From the NCBI GenBank assembly GCA_947367285.1, contig CANBDB010000010.1, forward strand, positions 1 through 22,622: a DNA stretch of 22,622 bases. The letters are read 5' to 3'. Below, piece by piece: positions 1 through 6,271 of the stretch. Position 1 is the stretch's first letter. Every line of letters begins with the position of its first letter. The notes under the pieces are model-generated. The model was given only the letters and a program-made list of their open reading frames with translations. It had not been told where the DNA came from and searched no databases. The stretch comes from an uncultured Clostridia bacterium. GTDB lineage: Bacteria > Bacillota > Clostridia > Oscillospirales > CAG-272. The translations under genes were made by a program, and so were the position numbers.

Positions 1-64
1 CTGCTTTTATATTGTAAATTTTCCATAAACTCCGGAATATCTATGGATTTGTTCCCATAAAGCC

Positions 65-93
65 TTGGAATACAGGTAATTTTATGCTATAAT
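65..93 (+). promoter_or_regulatory. Predicted sigma-A promoter of sufCB
   Basis: A -35 hexamer TTGGAA (65-70) and a -10 hexamer TATAAT (88-93) are separated by 17 bases, and the -10 is preceded by TG one base away (extended -10). Transcription would start near position 100, giving a leader of about 70 bases before sufC. The region before position 65 shows no gene and only AT-rich sequence. Confidence 0.75.
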
Positions 94-105
94 ATATTGT
101 TAAAA

Positions 106-119
106 TGCAAATATATGCA
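106..119 (+). promoter_or_regulatory. Imperfect palindrome TGCA-N6-TGCA just downstream of the sufC promoter
   Basis: The 14 bases TGCAAATATATGCA form an inverted repeat with only one mismatched pair. The site lies about 6-20 bases past the predicted start point, where a repressor could act. An Fe-S or iron-responsive regulator is a guess from the downstream genes only; AT-rich palindromes also arise by chance. Confidence 0.3.
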
Positions 120-169
120 ATTTTAGTTAATAATTACTTTATATATACAGTTTTAGAAAGGAGCAAATG

Positions 170-895
170 ATGCTTGAACTTAAAAACGTGTCCTACGTCG
201 TTAAGGATGAAAACGGCGCGGACAAGGAAATTATTAAGAACATCAATCTTAAAATAGACGAGCGTTTTGTGGCCATCACAGGTCCCAACGGCGGTGGCAA
301 GTCAACGCTTGCGAAAATTATTGCAGGAATATATCAACCTACGGGCGGTCAAATTCTTTTTGACGGTGAGGATATCACAAATATGTCCATCACCGACCGC
401 GCGAGACATGGAATAAGCTTTGCTTTCCAGCAGCCTGTTCGCTTTAAGGGACTTACAGTTAAGGACCTTATCACACTTGCTGCGGGCAAGCCCATCAGCG
501 TTGCCGAAGCGTGCAACTATCTTGCCGAGGTAGGACTTTGCGCTCGCGACTACATCAACCGCGAGGTTAACGCATCTCTTTCCGGCGGTGAGCTCAAGAG
601 AATTGAAATTGCGCTCATTATTGCGCGCTCAACAAAGCTCTCCGTATTTGACGAGCCCGAGGCGGGAATTGACCTTTGGAGCTTCAACAATCTCATTAAG
701 GTGTTTGAGAGAATGCACGAAAAGACACACGGCTCAATTCTTATCATCTCCCACCAGGAGAGAATTTTGAATATTGCCGATAGAATTATAGTAATTGCCG
801 ACGGTGAGATCCGTGAGAGCGGTACGAAGGACGAGATTATGCCTTCAGTGCTTGGCTCGGGTGCGCCCTGCTCGGTTCTTACTGAAAACATATAA
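170..895 (+). CDS. sufC: Fe-S cluster assembly ATPase SufC (minimal SUF/SMS type)
   Basis: This is the ABC-type ATPase that drives Fe-S cluster assembly on a SufB-type scaffold in the cytoplasm. The 241-residue protein carries a Walker A motif GPNGGGKST (38-46), a Q-loop in FQQPVRF, the ABC signature LSGGE (137-141), a Walker B ending in DEP (161-163) and the switch histidine in SHQER (H195). Length and motifs are typical of SufC. Two ATG codons are adjacent (167 and 170); the second is preferred because AAAGGAG (157-163) then sits 6 bases upstream rather than 3. The next gene follows after 10 bases, with its AGGAGG site overlapping this stop codon, so the two are cotranscribed. No SufS, SufU or SufD gene follows, which points to a two-gene system. 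Confidence 0.93.
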   Translation: MLELKNVSYVVKDENGADKEIIKNINLKIDERFVAITGPNGGGKSTLAKIIAGIYQPTGGQILFDGEDITNMSITDRARHGISFAFQQPVRFKGLTVKDLITLAAGKPISVAEACNYLAEVGLCARDYINREVNASLSGGELKRIEIALIIARSTKLSVFDEPEAGIDLWSFNNLIKVFERMHEKTHGSILIISHQERILNIADRIIVIADGEIRESGTKDEIMPSVLGSGAPCSVLTENI

Positions 896-905
896 GGAGG
901 CAGCT

Positions 906-1823
906 ATGGATCAGATTAAAAAGAATTTGCTTATGCAGGTTGCCGACCTTCACACAGTTCCCGAGGGAGCTTACAACATCCGTGAAAACGGTGCGGCGGC
1001 AGGAAGAAAAACCACTGCCAATATCGACATCGTTTCAAAAACGGACAAGCCCGGTATTGACATTATCGTAAAGCCCGGCACAAAAAATGAAAGCATTCAT
1101 ATTCCCGTTATCATCAGTGAAAGCGGACTTAAGGATATGGTTTATAACGATTTCTATATCGGAGAGGGTGCGGACGTTACCATTATTGCAGGTTGTGGAA
1201 TTCACAACTGCGGCGATCAGGACTCCGCGCACGACGGAATACATTCCTTCCACGTAGGCAAGGACGCGCGCGTTCGCTACGTTGAGCGCCACTACGGTGA
1301 GGAAGAGGGAACGGGTGAGAACATTATGAACCCGACCACAATTATTGAGATTGACGAGGGTGGCTATCTTGAGATGGAGACCACTCAAATTAAGGGCATT
1401 GACTCCACTATCCGTGACACTAGCGCGGTTGTTGGCAAGGGCGCAACTCTTATCGTTAAAGAGAAGATTATGACACACGGCAAGCAGCACGCGGAGACCA
1501 ACTTCAACGTTGACCTCAACGGAGAGGGTGCAAGCACCAACGTTATTTCACGTTCCGTTGCGAAGGATAATTCCACTCAGACCTTCCTTTCGAAAATCAA
1601 CGGTAATGCGGAGTGCTACGGACACACCGAGTGCGACGCCATCATTATGGACAACGCGAGTGTGCGCGCGATTCCTGAGATTACCGCAAACGATATAAAT
1701 GCGTCCCTCATTCATGAGGCGGCTATCGGTAAAATTGCGGGAGAGCAGCTCATCAAGCTTATGACACTCGGTCTTACCGAGCAAGAGGCTGAGGAGCAGA
1801 TTGTAAACGGATTTTTGAAGTAA
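906..1823 (+). CDS. sufB: Short SufB/SufD-family Fe-S scaffold protein (SmsB-like)
   Basis: This is the scaffold partner of the preceding SufC. At 305 residues it is much shorter than the classical SufB (about 490 in E. coli) and consists essentially of the beta-helical SUF core plus the C-terminal helices. Aligned from memory with E. coli SufB, C243 in HTECDAI corresponds to the essential Cys405, and H270-E271 in LIHEAAIGK correspond to His433-Glu434, the position where SufD carries its functional His360. One chain therefore holds the residues that are split between SufB and SufD elsewhere, as expected for a homodimeric scaffold. AGGAGG at 895-900 lies 5 bases before the ATG. The family is clear; the minimal SMS assignment is inferred from size and the two-gene layout. 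Confidence 0.88.
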   Translation: MDQIKKNLLMQVADLHTVPEGAYNIRENGAAAGRKTTANIDIVSKTDKPGIDIIVKPGTKNESIHIPVIISESGLKDMVYNDFYIGEGADVTIIAGCGIHNCGDQDSAHDGIHSFHVGKDARVRYVERHYGEEEGTGENIMNPTTIIEIDEGGYLEMETTQIKGIDSTIRDTSAVVGKGATLIVKEKIMTHGKQHAETNFNVDLNGEGASTNVISRSVAKDNSTQTFLSKINGNAECYGHTECDAIIMDNASVRAIPEITANDINASLIHEAAIGKIAGEQLIKLMTLGLTEQEAEEQIVNGFLK

Positions 1824-1830
1824 GAGCTTT

Positions 1831-1977
1831 AATACTTGATACGTGCGATGGTTTTGTCTCGCTTTTTCAAAAGTGAGCGCTCCACGCGTAGTGGCGCGGC
1901 GCCGCGCAGGCGCTATCGGCATTTCTTTTTGTTAGCTTTTTCTTTGTGCCTATATTGGCAAAGAAAAAGCGACTAAC
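1831..1977. repeat. GC-rich hairpin-forming intergenic element, MITE/REP-like
   Basis: This 147-base stretch has no coding signal. It is flanked by direct repeats GAGCTTT (1824-1830 and 1978-1984), like a target-site duplication. Inside it are inverted copies TCGCTTTTTC (1859-1868) and GAAAAAGCGA (1963-1972), a perfect 14-base palindrome GCGCGGCGCCGCGC (1894-1907), and a long hairpin with arms 1931-1950 and 1956-1976. Composition is much richer in GC than the flanking intergenic DNA. It may be a small non-autonomous mobile element or a dispersed repeat, and may also act as a transcription attenuator between sufB and the next gene. No transposase is nearby. Confidence 0.5.
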
Positions 1978-2012
1978 GAGCTTTGCTATATAAATTTATG
2001 AGGTGTAATTCT

Positions 2013-3251
2013 ATGAACAAGCTTATCGGTAATGCAATAGTAGGACAGTCCGGTGGACCAACAGCGGCAATAAACGCAACACTTGCGGGTGTTGTTCGCG
2101 GAGTGCTTGAAAATGTTCACAATGGCACAATACCCACTCTTTACGGAATGAGAAACGGTGTTGAGGGACTTCTTCGCGAGGATATAGTTAATCTCTCGGA
2201 GTTCTTTTCTGATGCGGAGAAAATCTCCATTTTGGAGCAAACACCTGCGGCAGTGCTCGGCTCTTGCCGTAAAAAGCTTCCCAAGATCAGCGAGGGAAGA
2301 GAGACCTACGAAACATTGATTGAAATTTTCAAAAAGTACGATATAAGATACTTTTTCTATATTGGCGGTAACGATTCTATGGATACCGTAGCCAAGCTCT
2401 CCGAATACACGAGGGAGTGCGACTATGAGATGCGTGTAATCGGTGTGCCCAAAACCATTGACAACGACCTCGTTGGCACTGACCACACTCCCGGTTTTGC
2501 GTCAGCGGCGAAGTATATCGCAACAACTGTTTCCGAGTGCATCCGCGACTGCGCGGTGTACACCACAAAGGCGGTTACCATTATTGAAATTATGGGACGC
2601 GACGCGGGATGGCTCACTGCGTCCTCGGGTATTGCCAAGGCATTTGGCGGCGACGTGCCCGACCTTATCTATCTCCCCGAGAGAGCTTTCAATAAGGAAG
2701 AGTACTTTGAGGATTTGAGAAAAATCCTTGATAAAAAGCCCAACGTTGTAGTTGCGGTAAGCGAGGGCATTCGCTTTGCTGACGGCACGTACGTTTGTGA
2801 GGGCTTTGGAATTGCGTCAACGGACGTTTTCGGACACAAGCAGCTCTCGGGTACGGGCAAGGCGCTTGAGGTTGCAACAAAGGCAGAGCTTGGTTGCAAG
2901 GTGCGTTCAGTTGAGCTTAATATCGTTCAAAGATGCGCTGGTCATATCGTTTCAAAAACCGATATTGACGAGAGCGTGCTTGTTGGAAAGAGCGCAGTTC
3001 GTGCGGCAAGTGAGGGTGTGACAAGACAGATGATGACTATCGAAAGAGTCAGCACCGAGCCTTATGCGGTAGAAATATCCCACCGCGACGTTTCCGAGAT
3101 TGCCAACAAGGTAAAGCACGTTCCAAGTGAATTTATAAACGAAAGAGGAAACACCGTTACCGACGAGTGCGCACGCTACTTGCTTCCTTTAATTCAAGGC
3201 GAGCTTGACGTGAAGTACGAGAACGGAATCCCGAGGCATATTATTATATGA
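2013..3251 (+). CDS. pfp: Phosphofructokinase, probably pyrophosphate-dependent
   Basis: This enzyme phosphorylates fructose 6-phosphate to the 1,6-bisphosphate in glycolysis, probably using PPi and probably reversibly. The 412-residue protein starts with the GQSGGPTAAIN phosphate loop, followed by GGNDSMDT (118-125), PKTIDNDL (146-153, with D150 as the expected catalytic base) and MGR (194-196). Lysine in PKTIDND, where ATP enzymes have glycine, together with Asp121, favours PPi as donor; GGND is a form I recall from clostridial PPi enzymes. The start at 2013 is chosen for GAGGTG 7 bases upstream, giving the N-terminus MNKLIGNAIVGQSGG; an upstream in-frame start at 1983 would add an unrelated tail. 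No clear promoter precedes it. Its stop overlaps the next ATG (ATGA), implying translational coupling. Confidence 0.9.
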   Translation: MNKLIGNAIVGQSGGPTAAINATLAGVVRGVLENVHNGTIPTLYGMRNGVEGLLREDIVNLSEFFSDAEKISILEQTPAAVLGSCRKKLPKISEGRETYETLIEIFKKYDIRYFFYIGGNDSMDTVAKLSEYTRECDYEMRVIGVPKTIDNDLVGTDHTPGFASAAKYIATTVSECIRDCAVYTTKAVTIIEIMGRDAGWLTASSGIAKAFGGDVPDLIYLPERAFNKEEYFEDLRKILDKKPNVVVAVSEGIRFADGTYVCEGFGIASTDVFGHKQLSGTGKALEVATKAELGCKVRSVELNIVQRCAGHIVSKTDIDESVLVGKSAVRAASEGVTRQMMTIERVSTEPYAVEISHRDVSEIANKVKHVPSEFINERGNTVTDECARYLLPLIQGELDVKYENGIPRHIII

Positions 3252-4210
3252 AGATAAAGCAATCGCAAATCAATCCTTTTCCCAATAGTGATAGCAACAA
3301 AAGATACTATACCTATGATTATTTTTTGAAGCGTACGTATGGGGGGAAGTGTGCGAAAATTCCGCTTGATGCAGGCTTTTCGTGCCCGAATATGGACGGA
3401 AAATGCGGCATTGGGGGATGCATATATTGCTCCTCGCGCGGAAGCGGAGATTTTGCCGCGAGTGCGGCTTTACCCATTGCGGAACAGTATGAAATTACGC
3501 GCGCCAAACTCTCGAAAAAGTGGAGTGTGGAGCGCACCATTCCTTACTTTCAGGCGCGTACGAATACATACGCGCCGCTTGACGTTATCAAGGAAAAGTT
3601 CGAGGCGGCGCTCGAATGTGATGGCGTGGTTGCCATGAACGTTGCAACGCGTGCGGATTGCTTGCCCGATGACGTGGTGGAGTATCTTTCCGAGCTTGCA
3701 GAGAGGGTTGACCTTACGGTTGAGCTTGGACTTCAAACCGTTCACGACAGTACGGCGGAGCTTATAAATCGAGGTCATACTTATGCGCAGTTTGTGGAAG
3801 GTTATGAAAAATTGCGACGCGCTAATCCTAAAATTCGCATATGTGTTCACATCATTTTCGGTCTTCCGACTGAAACTGACGAGATGATGATGCAAACCGC
3901 CAAGGTGGTGGGGAAGCTCCTTCCCGATATGGTAAAAATACATCTTTTGCACGTTATTCGTGAAACTGAGCTTGCAAAGTGGTACGAAAGTGGGGAATAC
4001 ATACCTCTTGAGCGCGAGCGATATATTTCGCTCGTTGCCAATGCTTTGCAGTATTTTTCATCGGACACTGTTATCGCACGTTTGACGGGCGACGGTGTGG
4101 GAGAAGACCTTCTTGCACCCGATTGGTCACGCAAGAAAACAACCGTTATCAACGATATTGACAAATACCTCTTTGCCAACGATATGTGGCAGGGAAAACT
4201 GTTTGAATAA
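3248..4210 (+). CDS. TIGR01212-type (YhcC-like) radical SAM protein
   Basis: This is a 320-residue radical SAM enzyme. The cluster-binding cysteines are C46, C58 and C61, in the CX11CX2C spacing of the TIGR01212/YhcC family rather than the usual CX3CX2C, with an additional C53 between them. The N-terminal RYYTYDYFLKRTYGGKCAKI stretch and the later VELGLQTVHD and IFGLPTET motifs also fit that family, which is related to the Elp3/MiaB-type core. The substrate is not known to me. The start codon overlaps the stop of the phosphofructokinase gene by 4 bases, so the pair is coupled. A terminator follows immediately. Confidence 0.88.
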   Translation: MKIKQSQINPFPNSDSNKRYYTYDYFLKRTYGGKCAKIPLDAGFSCPNMDGKCGIGGCIYCSSRGSGDFAASAALPIAEQYEITRAKLSKKWSVERTIPYFQARTNTYAPLDVIKEKFEAALECDGVVAMNVATRADCLPDDVVEYLSELAERVDLTVELGLQTVHDSTAELINRGHTYAQFVEGYEKLRRANPKIRICVHIIFGLPTETDEMMMQTAKVVGKLLPDMVKIHLLHVIRETELAKWYESGEYIPLERERYISLVANALQYFSSDTVIARLTGDGVGEDLLAPDWSRKKTTVINDIDKYLFANDMWQGKLFE

Positions 4211-4212
4211 TG

Positions 4213-4243
4213 AAAAGACAGGGAATCAGACCCTGTCTTTTTT
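4213..4243 (+). terminator. Rho-independent terminator after the radical SAM gene
   Basis: An 11-bp stem pairs AAAAGACAGGG (4213-4223) with CCCTGTCTTTT (4231-4241) around a 7-base loop and runs into a T tract. It starts 3 bases after the stop codon. Confidence 0.9.
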
Positions 4244-4258
4244 ATTATCAGTATAATC

Positions 4259-4290
4259 TCGCTATTTACTTGCATACTATATTATAGCGA
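4259..4290 (+). promoter_or_regulatory. Inverted repeat upstream of the ferritin-like gene, possible operator
   Basis: TCGCTAT (4259-4265) and ATAGCGA (4284-4290) are perfect 7-base inverted arms separated by 18 bases. A TATAAT at 4252-4257 has no good -35 partner, so the promoter itself is unclear. The repeat would lie around or just after a start point fired from that -10. Confidence 0.3.
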
Positions 4291-4310
4291 CCATAAAAGG
4301 GAGGTATTAT

Positions 4311-5588
4311 ATGAATCCATTTAAAGAAAAGGGGCTCGCGCCTGAAAAAGCATTACAAAACTGGTGTGAGATGTACCCCGAATCCTACAACAAAAAGACC
4401 GTTGACCCATACACAAAAACGCGCATCATACTTATGAACGGAACGGAATTTGAGGCGAACTGGTTCTCGCATCAATTTGCGCGCCACTGTGGCGATAACG
4501 ATCTCCGCCGTGAGCTTGCACTTACCCGAGAGGTTGAAAAGCAGCAGCAGCTTAAAATTTCGCTTTTAAAGCCCGAAAACGAGAGTATCCTCGAGCACAC
4601 GATTGGCTACGAACAGCTTGCCGTTGACCTTACCGCTGAACTTGCAAAGAGGGAAAAGGATTGCAACGTGAAGCGCGCGCTCGATTTTGCGCTACTTGAG
4701 GACTTCGACCACCTATATCGCTACTCGAATTTGCTTGATATGACCGAGGGCACATCTCCCGAATTTTTGGTTGGCAGGTACACCGAAATCATGCCCGGAA
4801 GACCCACGATTTCACACCACCGCCATCCTTTTGACAACGTGAGAAAAAGCATAAATTCAAAGCTTGCCGATGTTCAGACCGTGCTCGACACAATGATAAT
4901 CACAGCCGCTGAGCAGCAAACTATGAATTACTATATGAACGTTACGAATTTTGCTTACAATGACCTCGCAAGAAAGCTCTACCAGGAGATCGCGCTCGTT
5001 GAGGAAGAGCACGTTACGCACTATGAGTCACTTATGGATCCCAATGCTACTTGGCTTGAGATGCTCCTGTGGCACGAATACTGCGAATGTTATCTCTACT
5101 GGTCCTGCTATATGACCGAGAGCGATCCCTGCATTAAAAAGCTTTGGGATCTTCACCTTTGCACCGAAATCGGACACTTGCACAAGGCGTGCGAATTGCT
5201 CGAAAAATATGAGGGCAAATCCTGGGAGCAGGTTATTCCTTGCGGAGATTTCCCGGCACCGATTTCGCTTCATTCGAATATAGAGTATGTTCGTGATGTT
5301 CTTTGCAACACGGTGCAGTACACCACGGGCAAAGACAACAACTACGAAAGAGTGGAGTGCCTGCCCACTGATGCCAATTTCTTCCGCTTCCAAAAGATAA
5401 CCAATCCCACTCCGGATATCGTTGCGTCCCACAATGTTATAGACACATACTTGCGCCGTCATCGTACCGATTATCGCTTTGAGGTGGCTGAAAATCCCAT
5501 TCCCGCGCTTAGAAATCGCAGATGCGACAACACTGACGTAGGGCGCGTTCCCCACGCGGCTGACTCTACGGACTTCAAATGTAACTAA
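4311..5588 (+). CDS. Ferritin-like helical protein with three putative metal-ligand modules, function unknown
   Basis: I do not recognise this 425-residue protein as a named family. It is largely helical, and the same metal-ligand pattern, Glu then Glu/Asp-x2-His 30 residues later, occurs three times: E101/D131/H134, E201/E231/H234 and E256/E286/H289. Two such pairs make the four-helix diiron site of ferritin-like proteins; a third pair is unusual. The region around module 3 is also rich in Cys, Trp and Tyr. There is no signal peptide or membrane segment, so it should be cytoplasmic. GGGAGG about 6 bases upstream supports the ATG. It stands alone between two terminators, so it is monocistronic. 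The last 20 or so residues are encoded by a GC-rich hairpin and look unlike the rest. A diiron oxidase, oxygenase or iron/redox protein is possible, but no activity can be assigned. Confidence 0.75.
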   Translation: MNPFKEKGLAPEKALQNWCEMYPESYNKKTVDPYTKTRIILMNGTEFEANWFSHQFARHCGDNDLRRELALTREVEKQQQLKISLLKPENESILEHTIGYEQLAVDLTAELAKREKDCNVKRALDFALLEDFDHLYRYSNLLDMTEGTSPEFLVGRYTEIMPGRPTISHHRHPFDNVRKSINSKLADVQTVLDTMIITAAEQQTMNYYMNVTNFAYNDLARKLYQEIALVEEEHVTHYESLMDPNATWLEMLLWHEYCECYLYWSCYMTESDPCIKKLWDLHLCTEIGHLHKACELLEKYEGKSWEQVIPCGDFPAPISLHSNIEYVRDVLCNTVQYTTGKDNNYERVECLPTDANFFRFQKITNPTPDIVASHNVIDTYLRRHRTDYRFEVAENPIPALRNRRCDNTDVGRVPHAADSTDFKCN

Positions 5589-5608
5589 AAAACGTTAAAA
5601 AAGCTAAT

Positions 5609-5645
5609 AAAACCGCCATTTTTCGAAAAATGGCGGTTTTTGTTC
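5609..5645 (+). terminator. Strong Rho-independent terminator after the ferritin-like gene
   Basis: A perfect inverted repeat spans 5609-5640, centred on 5624/5625, with a GC core CCGCCA paired with TGGCGG. It is flanked by A and T runs and could work in both directions. It isolates the dcw cluster from upstream transcription. Confidence 0.93.
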
Positions 5646-5658
5646 GTTTATATCAAAG

Positions 5659-5692
5659 TTTACAAAAAATAAATGATTTATTTACAAAAAAT
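5659..5692 (+). repeat. Two direct repeats TTTACAAAAAAT upstream of the mraZ promoter
   Basis: The 12-mer TTTACAAAAAAT occurs at 5659-5670 and 5681-5692, a 22-base period of about two helical turns. It lies roughly 35-70 bases upstream of the -35 element in very AT-rich DNA. It could be a curved UP-like region or a paired protein site. Confidence 0.4.
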
Positions 5693-5727
5693 TAATAAAT
5701 TTTTATGATAAAATTTCGAAAAAACTA

Positions 5728-5756
5728 TTGCATTTTGGGCACATATATAGTATAAT
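5728..5756 (+). promoter_or_regulatory. Main sigma-A promoter of the dcw cluster (PmraZ)
   Basis: TTGCAT (5728-5733) and TATAAT (5751-5756) are separated by exactly 17 bases. Transcription should begin near 5763, leaving a leader of about 84 bases before mraZ. Confidence 0.88.
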
Positions 5757-5764
5757 AGTGATGC

Positions 5765-5804
5765 TTAGTGGAGCAAAATCCCACGAAAGTGCCTAAAGGT
5801 GGTG
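5765..5804 (+). promoter_or_regulatory. Phased GTG boxes in the mraZ leader, candidate MraZ binding sites
   Basis: TTAGTGG (5765-5771), AAAGTGC (5786-5792) and AAAGGTGG (5795-5802) place GTG at 5768, 5789 and 5799, spacings of 21 and 10 bases, close to whole helical turns. The intervening turn holds CCCAC (5780-5784), the complement of a GTGGG box. MraZ proteins elsewhere bind clustered short repeats containing GTG or TGGG near their own promoter. Autoregulation by MraZ is therefore likely, though the exact boundaries are an inference. Confidence 0.5.
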
Positions 5805-5846
5805 AATTTTAGGATTTACTACCGACTTTGAGAAAGGAGTTAAGCT

Positions 5847-6269
5847 ATGTTATCAAACAACTTTAGACATAACGTTGATGCTAAAAATCGTCTCTTTGTG
5901 CCTGCTAAATACAGGGAAGAGCTTGGCGAAACATTTGTGGTTTCACAAAGCATCCGCGGCAATTATCTCAAGATATATTCCCACGCTGAATGGGAAAAAT
6001 ACATAGCCCCCATTAAGCTCCTCCCCAGAAAGACCAGTGAAGAGGCACTCCGCTTCCTCATCGGTAATTCCATTGAGGTTTCCCCCGACGGACAGGGAAG
6101 AATCATTCTCCCCTCATCAATGCTTCAGTTTGCATCCATCACCAAGGGAACCGTTATTATCGGTTGCGGTGATTATGCTGAAATTTGGGCGGAGGAATCC
6201 TACGAGAACAATCAGGCAGAGCAGGATATGGAAGCTATGAGAGCTGCTCTTGAAGATTGCGGACTTTAA
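5847..6269 (+). CDS. mraZ: Transcriptional regulator MraZ
   Basis: MraZ is a ring-forming, AbrB-like DNA-binding protein that regulates the dcw cluster. The 140-residue protein has the expected duplicated fold, with the two conserved DxxxR motifs at D11-R15 (DAKNR) and D81-R85 (DGQGR). Length is typical. AAAGGAG (5833-5839) sits 7 bases before the ATG. It is the first gene of the long dcw transcript, and the phased GTG boxes in its leader suggest it controls its own promoter. Confidence 0.97.
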   Translation: MLSNNFRHNVDAKNRLFVPAKYREELGETFVVSQSIRGNYLKIYSHAEWEKYIAPIKLLPRKTSEEALRFLIGNSIEVSPDGQGRIILPSSMLQFASITKGTVIIGCGDYAEIWAEESYENNQAEQDMEAMRAALEDCGL

Positions 6270-6271
6270 TT

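Noticed and set aside
795..905. Upstream in-frame extension of the sufB-like gene into sufC
   Set aside because: The ATG at 906 has AGGAGG 5 bases upstream, and the extension overlaps sufC in another frame with no SufB-like sequence.
2364..2378. GGND instead of GGDD in the phosphofructokinase
   Set aside because: I recall the same GGNDSMDT sequence in clostridial PPi-dependent enzymes, so it is a normal variant rather than a lost residue.
3404..3406. Extra cysteine C53 between the cluster cysteines of the radical SAM protein
   Set aside because: The CX11CX2C set is complete without it; a single additional Cys is not evidence for another cluster.
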